A stretch of 8,076 bases of DNA from Opitutus sp. GAS368. Lineage in GTDB: Bacteria; Verrucomicrobiota; Verrucomicrobiia; Opitutales; UBA953. The notes beneath the pieces were generated by a model. The model did not search any database, was not told the DNA's origin, and saw only the letters and a program-made list of their open reading frames with translations. Location: contig CAMDQP010000048.1 in the NCBI GenBank assembly GCA_945906115.1, positions 1 to 8,076 on the forward strand, given 5' to 3'. The position numbers and the translations under genes were made by a program. Of this stretch, positions 1 to 8,076 are shown in pieces; the stretch's first letter is position 1; each line of letters starts with the position of its first letter.

Positions 1-146
1 TCCAGCACGTCATGGGCCACGAGACAGTCGCCAGCCTCAAGGCCAAGGCCGCGGGAGATCTGCCAGACGGGGCGAAAAAAACCGGCGACGACACGCCCAA
101 GCCGGCCGAGCCGAAGAGCGAAGTCGTGAAGACGGTCGGCGCTTGA
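1..146 (+). CDS. 3' end of an unrecognised protein (partial)
   Basis: An open frame enters from the left edge (codons in phase with base 3) and stops at TGA 144-146. The visible 47 residues begin QHVMGHETVASLKAKAAG and end in a hydrophilic tail rich in Lys, Pro, Ala, Glu and Asp that looks disordered. Most codons end in G or C, like the other genes here, which supports this frame over the other two. The start and nearly all of the protein lie outside the window, so I cannot name a family. The HVMGHE segment superficially recalls the last conserved box of tyrosine recombinases, but no catalytic Tyr follows at the usual distance. It converges on pgl with only four bases between the two stop codons, and no terminator hairpin is visible between them. 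Confidence 0.6.
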   Translation, partial: QHVMGHETVASLKAKAAGDLPDGAKKTGDDTPKPAEPKSEVVKTVGA

Positions 147-150
147 TGAC

Positions 151-870
151 TCAGAGGCCGGCGGCGGCCTCTTGATCGGCGAGCCAGGTGACGCGGGACA
201 CGTGCGCACGCAGCACCTGCCCCGGGTGCAGCTGGGGCGCGAATTCTCCGCAGGCAATCTCACGCAGGGCGGCGGCTTTGCCGGCGCCCCCGACAAGCAC
301 CACAATAGCGGCGCACTGAGCCAGACCGGCTTCGGTGATGGTCAGGCGCCAGCCACGGCCCGGCCATTCCGTGGCGGTGAAGCGGGGGCCGGTCTGCTGG
401 CCGATCAGCGGGCATTGCGGCCAGAGGGAGGCGATATGACTGTCGTCGCCGAGGCCGAGGACGCAGAGGTCGAAGGCCTTGGAGGGCGAACGCTGGGCCC
501 AGGCGACCTCATAGGCGGCCGCGGCTTCGACCGGGGGGAGTTCGATCGGCCATGGGAAACGGCGGGCAGCGGGGACGCCGAGCGCGTCGAGCATGCCGCG
601 GATTGCGTGGCCGAAATTCGAATCGTCGGAGGACAGCAGGACGCAACGCTCGTCGCTCACGTGCCAGTCGATCCGGGCGACGGCTTCGGCCGTGAGCGCG
701 CCGGTACGGACCACCCAGGCATAGAACGCCTTGGGCGTGGAACCGCCGCTGAGGCCGACGGAGGCGGGGCCACGGGCGGCGAGGTCGTTGATGCGGCGGG
801 CGAGCTCGGCGAAGGAGTCTTCGCGGGACAGCACGCGGACCTTGCCGGCGGAAGTGGCGATGTCGGACAT
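151..870 (-). CDS. pgl: 6-phosphogluconolactonase
   Basis: A cytosolic enzyme of the oxidative pentose phosphate pathway that hydrolyses 6-phospho-D-glucono-1,5-lactone to 6-phosphogluconate. From ATG 868-870 it has 239 residues, normal for the DevB/Pgl family. Motifs in order: SGGSTP (41-46, phosphate-binding loop), WHVSDERCV (69-77), DDSNFGHA (82-89), GLGDDSHIASLWP (139-151), WRLTIT (174-179) and VGGAGKA (193-199). The family signature near 140 is usually GxGxDGHTASLFP. Here Gly before the His is Ser, but the His (145) is kept. An in-frame upstream ATG at 966 would add 32 residues containing a hydrophobic stretch. I reject it because that DNA is a pyrimidine tract overlapping an inverted repeat and the enzyme is cytosolic. 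The usual partners zwf and gnd are not visible. There is no Shine-Dalgarno sequence; the ATG is preceded by CTTTCCCCC. Confidence 0.92.
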   Translation of the reverse strand: MSDIATSAGKVRVLSREDSFAELARRINDLAARGPASVGLSGGSTPKAFYAWVVRTGALTAEAVARIDWHVSDERCVLLSSDDSNFGHAIRGMLDALGVPAARRFPWPIELPPVEAAAAYEVAWAQRSPSKAFDLCVLGLGDDSHIASLWPQCPLIGQQTGPRFTATEWPGRGWRLTITEAGLAQCAAIVVLVGGAGKAAALREIACGEFAPQLHPGQVLRAHVSRVTWLADQEAAAGL

Positions 871-922
871 GGGGGAAAGATAGAGGGCCAGAGGAAAAGA
901 GGACAGGAGGAAAAGAAAAAGG
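871..922 (-). promoter_or_regulatory. pyrimidine-tract leader of pgl, no Shine-Dalgarno
   Basis: On the coding (minus) strand, 48 of the 52 bases directly before the pgl ATG are C or T. There is no GGAGG-like sequence at ribosome-binding distance. Similar tracts precede the other starts in the window, which supports choosing the ATG at 870. A role in translation initiation, for example binding of ribosomal protein S1, is inference. Confidence 0.5.
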
Positions 923-929
923 ACACTCA

Positions 930-1003
930 AAGGGAAACCGGAGACCGGGTGATTGGCTTGAGCCATATGACCGCAGCATCCTATCCGGTTTCCGGTCTCC
1001 CTT
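930..1003 (-). repeat. long imperfect inverted repeat upstream of pgl
   Basis: The 19-base arms 930-948 and 985-1003 are complementary at 17 positions; in RNA one of the two mismatches can be a G-U wobble. A smaller palindrome, TGGCTTGAGCCA, sits inside the loop at 954-965. On the minus strand the structure is followed by TTTGAGTGTCC and then T/C-rich sequence, so it could be a leader hairpin or weak terminator before pgl. Each arm also holds two copies of a short unit, GRRACCGG. It may instead be a dispersed chromosomal repeat. Confidence 0.65.
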
Positions 1004-1027
1004 GCATCAAGACAGAACGAGTAACTA

Positions 1028-1048
1028 GGGCAGCACGCGGTGCTGCCC
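1028..1048. repeat. compact hairpin, REP-like or part of a terminator
   Basis: A perfect 9-bp stem, GGGCAGCAC (1028-1036) with GTGCTGCCC (1040-1048), closes a 3-base loop GCG. With one bulged G the stem extends outward to TAG/CTA. No T-run follows on either strand, so it is not a convincing terminator by itself. It lies between the nrdA terminator and the pgl leader repeat and may be a dispersed palindromic repeat. Confidence 0.5.
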
Positions 1049-1061
1049 CTACCCCAACAAG

Positions 1062-1085
1062 AAGGGCGTCCTTGCGGACGCCCTT
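1062..1085 (-). terminator. probable nrdA terminator
   Basis: A perfect 10-bp stem, AAGGGCGTCC (1062-1071) with GGACGCCCTT (1076-1085), closes a 4-base loop about 50 bases after the nrdA stop codon. On the minus strand the stem is followed by CTTCTTGTTGG, a modest T-rich tail. On the plus strand it is followed by TTC, so it may work in both directions. Nothing else in the gap resembles an intrinsic terminator as closely. Confidence 0.6.
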
Positions 1086-1096
1086 TTCAACCCAGC

Positions 1097-1124
1097 TATA
1101 CTCGATACTCGGAACTCTATACTC
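1097..1124. repeat. short TATACTC-type repeats just after nrdA
   Basis: TATACTC occurs at 1097-1103 and 1118-1124, with ATACTC at 1105-1110, all within 10-40 bases of the nrdA stop. They read GAGTAT on the nrdA strand. They may be a fragment of a dispersed intergenic repeat. No function can be read from the sequence. Confidence 0.35.
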
Positions 1125-1133
1125 CGGTTACGC

Positions 1134-4322
<3,189 letters not shown>

Positions 4323-4380
4323 ATTGAAGAGAGTGGGAGGAGAAAGGGAGGGAGACGGAAAGGAAGAGACGGAGCGGGGG
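4323..4380 (-). promoter_or_regulatory. pyrimidine-tract leader of nrdA with CCCACTCTC core
   Basis: On the coding strand 51 of 55 bases (4326-4380) are C or T. The core CCCACTCTC (4329-4337) ends six bases before the ATG, where a Shine-Dalgarno sequence would normally lie, and no GGAGG-like sequence is present. The long homopurine/homopyrimidine run could also adopt triplex DNA. Either role is inference. Confidence 0.5.
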
Positions 4381-4454
4381 ATGCGTCGGCGGTGGCCGGC
4401 GCAGGATTTTTTGTGAAAGGAGAGTGGTTAAGTAAGAACAGAAAACGTGCCAAG

Positions 4455-4480
4455 TCAGGCGCCGAGGGGGTAACGCCTGA
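4455..4480 (-). other. hairpin after nrdB, possible attenuator
   Basis: Within the 175-base nrdB-nrdA gap, TCAGGCG (4455-4461) pairs with CGCCTGA (4474-4480) around a 12-base loop. It begins 17 bases after the nrdB stop. On the minus strand it is followed by CTTGGCACGTTTTC, with no immediate T-run, so it is at best a weak terminator, an attenuator or an mRNA-stabilising element. Another CCACTCTC copy lies at 4420-4427 with no start codon nearby. Confidence 0.35.
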
Positions 4481-4497
4481 ATTTGACCAGAGGGCGA

Positions 4498-5589
4498 TCA
4501 AAGTTCGTCGTCGTTGACGGTGCCAAGGGCGCCCTGCTTCTGGTATTCGGTGACGCGGCCTTCGAAGAAGTTCTGCTCCTTCTTGAGGTCCATCATCTCG
4601 GAAAGCCAAGGGAAAGGATTGGTCGTCTCGGCGCCGAGCGGATCGAGGCCGCAATTGCGCAGGCGACGGTCAGCAATGAAGTCGATGTACTGCTCGAACT
4701 CCTTGGAGGAGAGGCCGAGACCGTTGACCGGCAGGCAATCGCGGATGAACTCCTTCTCGAGCGTCACGGCGGTGGCCATGAGCTGGCGGAGTTCTTCCTT
4801 GAAGGCGGGCGTCCAGACGTCGGGGTTCTCCTTCACCAGCTCGGCGAGGAGGTTGCGGAAGAGGTCGATGTGGTTGGATTCGTCGCGCAGGGTGTAGCGG
4901 AACATCTGGCCGATGCCCGGGAACTTGTTTTGGCGAGCGAGGGAGAGCACCATGCCGAAGAGCCCGTAGAACTGCGTGCCTTCCATGCACTGACCGAACA
5001 GGAAGATATTGTGGGCGAGGGCCTGCTTGTCTTCGAGCTTGGTGAGGTCGAGTTTGCGGCGCAGCGCGCGGGAATTGTTGACGACGAAGGCGGCCTTGTT
5101 GGCGATCGTCGGGATGTCCTCGAACATCGCCTCACACTCGTGCGGGTTGATGCCGAGGGAGGAAATCATGTAGACGAGCGAGTCGGCGTGGATGTTCTCT
5201 TCGTGCGCGTGACGGCCCAGGACGAGCTTGAGCTCGGGAGCGGTGACGACTTCGCGGACGACGTGAATGATGTTGTCGCCGACGATGCCTTCGGCGGCGG
5301 AGAAATAGCCGATGGCCATCTTGACGATCCACCGGTCGATCTCGCTGATCTGCCCAGTCTGGTCGCGCCACTGTTCGCAGTCCTTCTGCATCGGGATATC
5401 CTCGGGCTCCCAATGGTTGTTCTTCATCGTCTTGTAGAGATCGTACGCCCACTGGTACTTCAGCGGGAGGATGTTGAAGAACATGGTCTCGCGACCGTTG
5501 ATGACGCGCTTGTTCGCGAAGGCTTCCTCGGCTTTGGTCTTATCGAGGACGAAGGTTTTTTGACCTACTTTGATGGTGATGGTTTCCAT
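4498..5589 (-). CDS. nrdB: ribonucleoside-diphosphate reductase, beta subunit, class Ic-like
   Basis: The ferritin-like subunit that assembles a two-metal centre and starts radical transfer to NrdA. It has 363 residues. Predicted metal ligands are Glu100 (FSAAEG), Glu131 and His134 (HEENIH), Glu203 (CMEGTQF), and Glu237 and His240 (RDESNH). The position four residues after the first ligand His, which is Tyr122 in E. coli NrdB and Phe127 in Chlamydia trachomatis NrdB, is Leu138 here (codon CTC at 5176-5178), so no tyrosyl radical can form there. Glu100 in place of the Asp of class Ia also fits class Ic, whose chlamydial member uses an Mn/Fe cofactor. Probable radical-relay residues are present: Trp60, Tyr232, Asp236 and C-terminal Tyr349 in the FFEGRVTEYQ tail. 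It is the first gene of nrdBA, with two NrdR-like boxes upstream. The metal content is inferred. Confidence 0.96.
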   Translation of the reverse strand: METITIKVGQKTFVLDKTKAEEAFANKRVINGRETMFFNILPLKYQWAYDLYKTMKNNHWEPEDIPMQKDCEQWRDQTGQISEIDRWIVKMAIGYFSAAEGIVGDNIIHVVREVVTAPELKLVLGRHAHEENIHADSLVYMISSLGINPHECEAMFEDIPTIANKAAFVVNNSRALRRKLDLTKLEDKQALAHNIFLFGQCMEGTQFYGLFGMVLSLARQNKFPGIGQMFRYTLRDESNHIDLFRNLLAELVKENPDVWTPAFKEELRQLMATAVTLEKEFIRDCLPVNGLGLSSKEFEQYIDFIADRRLRNCGLDPLGAETTNPFPWLSEMMDLKKEQNFFEGRVTEYQKQGALGTVNDDEL

Positions 5590-5611
5590 GGATGGAGAGT
5601 GGGGTAAAGGG
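5590..5611 (-). promoter_or_regulatory. pyrimidine-tract leader of nrdB with CCCACTCTC core
   Basis: On the coding strand 19 of 22 bases before the ATG are C or T. The same nonamer as at nrdA, CCCACTCTC (5595-5603), ends five bases before the ATG. No Shine-Dalgarno sequence is present. Any role in translation is inference. Confidence 0.5.
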
Positions 5612-5663
5612 CTTAGTTAGAGGCCGGTAAGGCCGCTAGGTGATTGGTATGTCGGGAAGTAAA

Positions 5664-5679
5664 ATACTAGATGTAGGGG
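5664..5679 (-). promoter_or_regulatory. NrdR box-like operator, proximal
   Basis: This 16-mer is the CTAGATGTAG core with its flanks. It matches the published NrdR consensus acaCwAtATaTwGtgt at 11 of 16 positions, including C4, w5, A6, A8, T9, T11, w12 and G13. It lies 75 bases upstream of the nrdB ATG and overlaps a possible -10. NrdR is a (d)ATP-sensing repressor of nrd genes that binds paired boxes. Confidence 0.65.
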
Positions 5680-5695
5680 CTGCAAATTTATTTCA

Positions 5696-5711
5696 CCACT
5701 AGGTGTAGTGA
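5696..5711 (-). promoter_or_regulatory. NrdR box-like operator, distal
   Basis: CCACTAGGTGTAGTGA has perfect CACTA/TAGTG arms around GGTG. It matches the NrdR consensus acaCwAtATaTwGtgt at 11 of 16 positions. Its start is exactly 32 bp from the start of the proximal box, leaving a 16-bp gap. This is about three helical turns, the spacing typical of NrdR box pairs. Together the two boxes make NrdR control of nrdBA likely, although no nrdR gene is in the window. Confidence 0.7.
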
Positions 5712-5913
5712 TTTAACGCAAGGTACTGACATTTCGCTACTTAGGTAAAAAACTTTATTCACAATTGGGGTTTTTAACGAAAATTTGAGAAGGAGGCACG
5801 GTTAGGGTGAATCCCCCAATAAAACAGGGGGCGAGACGGCTCGGCAAACGTCACTTGTTGGTATTGCTCACGGTGTTCACTAGGCCAGCGGAGGGCGGGG
5901 ATTGCGGAGTACG

Positions 5914-5936
5914 CCCCCCTCCCCCACTTTCGTCCC
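5914..5936 (+). promoter_or_regulatory. pyrimidine-tract leader of the yihY-family gene with CCCACTTTC core
   Basis: 21 of 23 bases before the ATG are C or T. The core CCCACTTTC (5923-5931) ends five bases before the ATG, closely matching the nrdA and nrdB leaders although this gene is on the opposite strand. No Shine-Dalgarno sequence is present. This also supports ATG 5937 as the start. Confidence 0.5.
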
Positions 5937-7382
5937 ATGAACACGGGCCCCTCCGCTGAATCACCGAGCGATCCACGCAGCCCCGGCTTCTTCGCCGCCA
6001 GCTGGACGCCGGAAGCGCTGGCTCAGCGCGGATGGCGCGGTGGCCTCAAGGCCAGCTGGCGAGTGATCGCCACGACCTGGTACGGCGTCTTCGACAATCG
6101 CCTGCCGCAGCAGTCCGCGGCACTCACCTATTATACGCTGATGTCGCTGGGGCCGCTCCTCGCCCTCGCGCTCACGGTGTCGGGCTTCATCCTCTCGCGC
6201 GCTGGCGCGCAGGCAGACAATCCAGCGAAGCGCGCGATTGTCGCCGCGGTTGAATACATCGCGCCGCAGGTCGTTGCGCAGGCGGGCAAGTCCGGCCAGG
6301 TCGTGACCCTGCGCGAGATCAACAAAGATCTCGACGGACTCGTCGATCGGTTGCTCGCCAACGCGGCGAGTGGCGAGGCCGGTGTGATCGGGTTGGTGCT
6401 CATCCTCGGCTTCGCCGTACTCATGCTGAGTCGCGTCGAGGATGCGTTGAACGGTATCTGGGGTGTACGTTTCGGACGAAGCTGGCGTGATCGTTTCGCG
6501 AACTACCTGCTCTTCCTTGTCCTCTTCTTCCTCGTCGGCGCGTCGACGCTGACGATGCTTTCGGCCGCGTCCATCGCGGCTTCGATCGGTGAGGGCACCA
6601 CCTGGCTGAGCACGTGGCTGCAGCGTGTGCCGGGCGGCGGTACCATGATCAATTTCTTTAGCGGCAGCGGGCCACTCCTCGTCTCAATCGCGCTGCTCAC
6701 GCTCGCCTTCGCCGCGTTCAATCGGATGATGCCAAACGTGCGCGTGCGCTGGAGTTCCGCCTTCATCGGCGGACTCGCGATCGCCCTGCTCGTGGTGATC
6801 AATCATCGCCTCGCCTCGCTCTACGTCGGCAAGGTCACCCAATTCCAGAGCCTCTACGGAGAGCTGAGTATCGTCCTGGTGCTAATGTTCGGCACCTACC
6901 TCACCTGGCTCTTCGTAATGATTGGCGGCCAGATAGCCTACGCTTACCAGAATCGCCACGCGCTCGCTCGTCACAAGGCGTGGGAGGGGCTGAGCCATCG
7001 GGCCCGCCGCACGCTCGCCTTCGTCTGCATCTCCGAGACCTTGCGGCGCTACCGGGCTGGCCGGGATGGGCCCACCGCCGACGACATCGCCCTGCGCGCA
7101 CGTGTGCCCGCCACCGTGGCAGAAGGCTGCCTCCAGATGCTGCGCGACGCCAATCTCCTCGCGGCCGAATCACGGACCGGTGGCCATAAGCCAGCACGGC
7201 CGCTGGAGCCCATGACCGTCGGAGAACTCTGGGCCGTTGTGGACACCCATTCAGCCGGAACGGCCGGCGAGCCGGACCTCACGTCGGATCCTGCCGCCAA
7301 GGAACTGGCCGCCATTGAGGTCAGCCTCATGGCGACAGCCGCCTCCCAGCAGACCCTGGGCGAGCTGGCTGGGCGGGGCTAA
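5937..7382 (+). CDS. YihY/BrkB-family inner-membrane protein
   Basis: A polytopic membrane protein of 481 residues in the YihY/virulence factor BrkB family (once misnamed ribonuclease BN); the biochemical role of the family is unsettled. A Pro/Ser-rich cytosolic N-terminus (1-40) is followed by about six hydrophobic segments near 61-88, 148-165, 188-212, 247-262, 274-290 and 309-335. Family-typical stretches include QQSAALTYYTLMSLGP (58-73), SRVEDALNGIWGVR (165-178), MPNVRVRWSSAFIGG (265-279) and YGELSIVLVLMFGTYLTW (307-324). The C-terminal 120 residues (about 355-475) are soluble. Around 380-412 (TADDIALRARVPATVAEGCL) they look like a winged-helix fold, a known extension in longer family members. 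The gene stands alone, divergent from nrdB and convergent with the rRNA operon. Its substrate or partner cannot be read from the sequence. Confidence 0.9.
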   Translation: MNTGPSAESPSDPRSPGFFAASWTPEALAQRGWRGGLKASWRVIATTWYGVFDNRLPQQSAALTYYTLMSLGPLLALALTVSGFILSRAGAQADNPAKRAIVAAVEYIAPQVVAQAGKSGQVVTLREINKDLDGLVDRLLANAASGEAGVIGLVLILGFAVLMLSRVEDALNGIWGVRFGRSWRDRFANYLLFLVLFFLVGASTLTMLSAASIAASIGEGTTWLSTWLQRVPGGGTMINFFSGSGPLLVSIALLTLAFAAFNRMMPNVRVRWSSAFIGGLAIALLVVINHRLASLYVGKVTQFQSLYGELSIVLVLMFGTYLTWLFVMIGGQIAYAYQNRHALARHKAWEGLSHRARRTLAFVCISETLRRYRAGRDGPTADDIALRARVPATVAEGCLQMLRDANLLAAESRTGGHKPARPLEPMTVGELWAVVDTHSAGTAGEPDLTSDPAAKELAAIEVSLMATAASQQTLGELAGRG

Positions 7383-7451
7383 GCGTCGGGGAGCGCCGCA
7401 CGGCTGGGCGGGTCGGAGGGGTCAGCCTGGAGATTGGTACGCAACACGTCC

Positions 7452-7474
7452 GGCTCCGGGCAGGGAGCGGAGCC
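7452..7474. other. hairpin downstream of the yihY-family gene
   Basis: GGCTCCG (7452-7458) pairs with CGGAGCC (7468-7474) around a 9-base loop, 70 bases after the stop codon. An alternative pairing joins CCGGGC (7456-7461) to GCCCGG (7477-7482). No T-run follows on the plus strand, so terminator function is uncertain. Confidence 0.35.
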
Positions 7475-7508
7475 TAGCCCGGTAGCTGGCGGGACTGGAC
7501 ATAGCGAA

Positions 7509-7541
7509 CCAGCCGGCAGGAGGGATACTCCGGCCGGCTGG
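7509..7541. terminator. strong stem-loop between convergent transcripts
   Basis: A 9-bp stem, CCAGCCGGC (7509-7517) with GCCGGCTGG (7533-7541), continues after one mismatch into GGAG/CTCC, closing a 5-base loop. It sits between the yihY-family gene and the rRNA operon and could stop either transcript. There is no T-run on either side, so it may rely on Rho or only protect 3' ends. Confidence 0.4.
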
Positions 7542-7560
7542 CGAACCGCTTAAATGAGGG

Positions 7561-7590
7561 GACCCCGATCTCCTCGCGGAGACCGGGGTC
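7561..7590 (-). terminator. probable rRNA operon terminator
   Basis: Arms 7561-7573 and 7578-7590 form a 13-bp stem, with one position that is a G-U wobble in minus-strand RNA, around a small loop. It begins about eight bases after the 3' end of 5S rRNA. On the minus strand it is followed by CCCTCATTTAAG, a weak T-rich tail. The position directly after 5S supports the call. Confidence 0.6.
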
Positions 7591-7597
7591 CGTAAAC

Positions 7598-7711
7598 CTG
7601 GCGATGACCTACTCTCGCACACCAGCGGGGGTGCACTACCATCGGCGGCTACATGCTTAACTATCGTGTTCGGGAAGGGAACGAGTGTTTCCATGCGCCC
7701 ATGATCACCAG
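7598..7711 (-). rRNA. rrf: 5S ribosomal RNA
   Basis: The minus strand reads as a complete 5S rRNA of about 112-114 bases. Recognisable parts are GGGCGCATGG, CCGAACACGA, TTAAGCATGTAGCCG and the 3' section with GAGAGTAGGTCATCGCCA. The terminal helix closes, UGGUGAU at the 5' end pairing with AUCGCCA at the 3' end with one G-U pair. It follows 23S in the usual 23S-5S order. The ends are accurate to about two bases. Confidence 0.94.
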
Positions 7712-7869
7712 AATGTATCCTCGGGCAGCTCTCTGATGGGTGATCATGAGATGGTTTTCGCCAGGTGGCGAGCTGCCGTCATAGGGAAAGATAAACAGTT
7801 TGCGCATATTAAAATTACTATTCCGTAATGCTATCGGCCTAGACGTACTTGATACGGCTAAGAAGCCAA
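7712..7869 (-). other. 23S-5S internal transcribed spacer
   Basis: About 158 bases with no tRNA. The half next to 23S is AT-rich. The half next to 5S contains an 8-bp stem, GGCAGCTC (7724-7731) with GAGCTGCC (7770-7777), and two segments complementary to the 5' and 3' ends of 5S rRNA: 7739-7748 pairs with 7700-7709, and 7758-7765 with 7597-7604. These could be precursor-processing structures or an inverted, internally deleted 5S remnant. Confidence 0.6.

Positions 7870-8076
<207 letters not shown>

Larger units (their letters stand above)
5590..5936. other. divergent intergenic region between nrdB and the yihY-family gene
   Basis: A stretch of 347 bases with no convincing gene. Its middle (about 5681-5790) is clearly more AT-rich than the rest of the window, as expected for promoters. 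It contains two NrdR-like boxes, a weak CCCCC/GGGGG hairpin (5813-5817 with 5827-5831) and the leaders of both flanking genes. I found no pair of -35 and -10 elements good enough to call. On the minus strand a TAGTAT sequence (5664-5669) that could be a -10 for nrdB falls inside the proximal NrdR box. On the plus strand TTGAGA (5785-5790) with TGAATC 17 bases later is a weak candidate for the yihY gene. Confidence 0.6.

Noticed and set aside
3..146. Left partial gene as a tyrosine recombinase, suggested by HVMGHE
   Set aside because: The nucleophilic Tyr expected about nine residues after the His is absent, and the remaining tail is a disordered Lys/Pro/Ala-rich sequence. Too little is visible.
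871..966. N-terminal extension of pgl from ATG 966, with a hydrophobic stretch resembling a signal peptide
   Set aside because: The hydrophobic residues come from translating a C/T-rich leader, the extension overlaps a long inverted repeat, and the enzyme family is cytosolic with about 239 residues from the inner ATG.
1097..1124. CRISPR or tandem repeat array from the TATACTC copies
   Set aside because: The units are only 6-7 bases, irregularly spaced and limited to three copies.
4498..5589. NrdB as an R2-like ligand-binding oxidase because the radical Tyr is missing
   Set aside because: It has the full NrdB C-terminal tail with Tyr349, the radical-transfer residues, and is paired with a catalytic nrdA, none of which fits a stand-alone oxidase.
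5813..5831. CCCCC/GGGGG hairpin as a terminator or riboswitch before the yihY-family gene
   Set aside because: Only five base pairs around a 9-base loop, no T-run, and no riboswitch consensus recognisable.
7712..7869. tRNA gene in the 23S-5S spacer
   Set aside because: No cloverleaf, T-loop GTTCRANNC in context or acceptor stem could be found on either strand.

Overview
The window reads as chromosomal DNA from a GC-rich bacterium, most likely of the Planctomycetes-Verrucomicrobia-Chlamydiae group. The main reason is the ribonucleotide reductase pair, which resembles the chlamydial enzyme in length, N-terminal architecture, C-terminal CESCQ tail and radical-site chemistry. A verrucomicrobial (Opitutae-like) source is my best guess, but it is inference and not a database result.

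Layout from left to right. Positions 1-146 hold the 3' end of an unrecognised plus-strand gene. It converges, with a 4-base gap, on pgl (6-phosphogluconolactonase, minus strand, 151-870). Positions 871-1133 are an intergenic stretch with a long imperfect inverted repeat, two compact hairpins (one the likely nrdA terminator) and short repeats. nrdA (1134-4322) and nrdB (4498-5589) follow on the minus strand, with nrdB transcribed first. The 347-base intergenic region 5590-5936 carries a well-spaced pair of NrdR-box-like operators in front of nrdB, then the leader of a divergent YihY/BrkB-family membrane protein gene (5937-7382, plus strand). A hairpin-rich spacer (7383-7597) separates that gene from the end of an rRNA operon on the minus strand: 5S rRNA (about 7598-7711), a 23S-5S spacer, and the 3' end of 23S rRNA running off the right edge.

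How the genes relate. NrdB makes the oxidising metal cofactor and NrdA reduces ribonucleotides to deoxyribonucleotides. Both are probably repressed together by NrdR when (d)ATP is plentiful. Pgl belongs to the oxidative pentose phosphate pathway, which supplies NADPH and ribose phosphate, but nothing shows that it is co-transcribed with nrd.

Most notable points: (1) the NrdB residue at the usual tyrosyl-radical position is Leu138 and the first metal ligand is Glu100, which indicates a class Ic-like, tyrosyl-radical-independent enzyme; (2) all four genes with a visible start lack a Shine-Dalgarno sequence and instead have a pyrimidine tract just before the ATG, three of them with the same core CCCACTYTC 5-6 bases upstream; (3) two NrdR-like boxes lie 32 bp apart; (4) the 23S-5S spacer contains segments able to pair with both ends of 5S rRNA.
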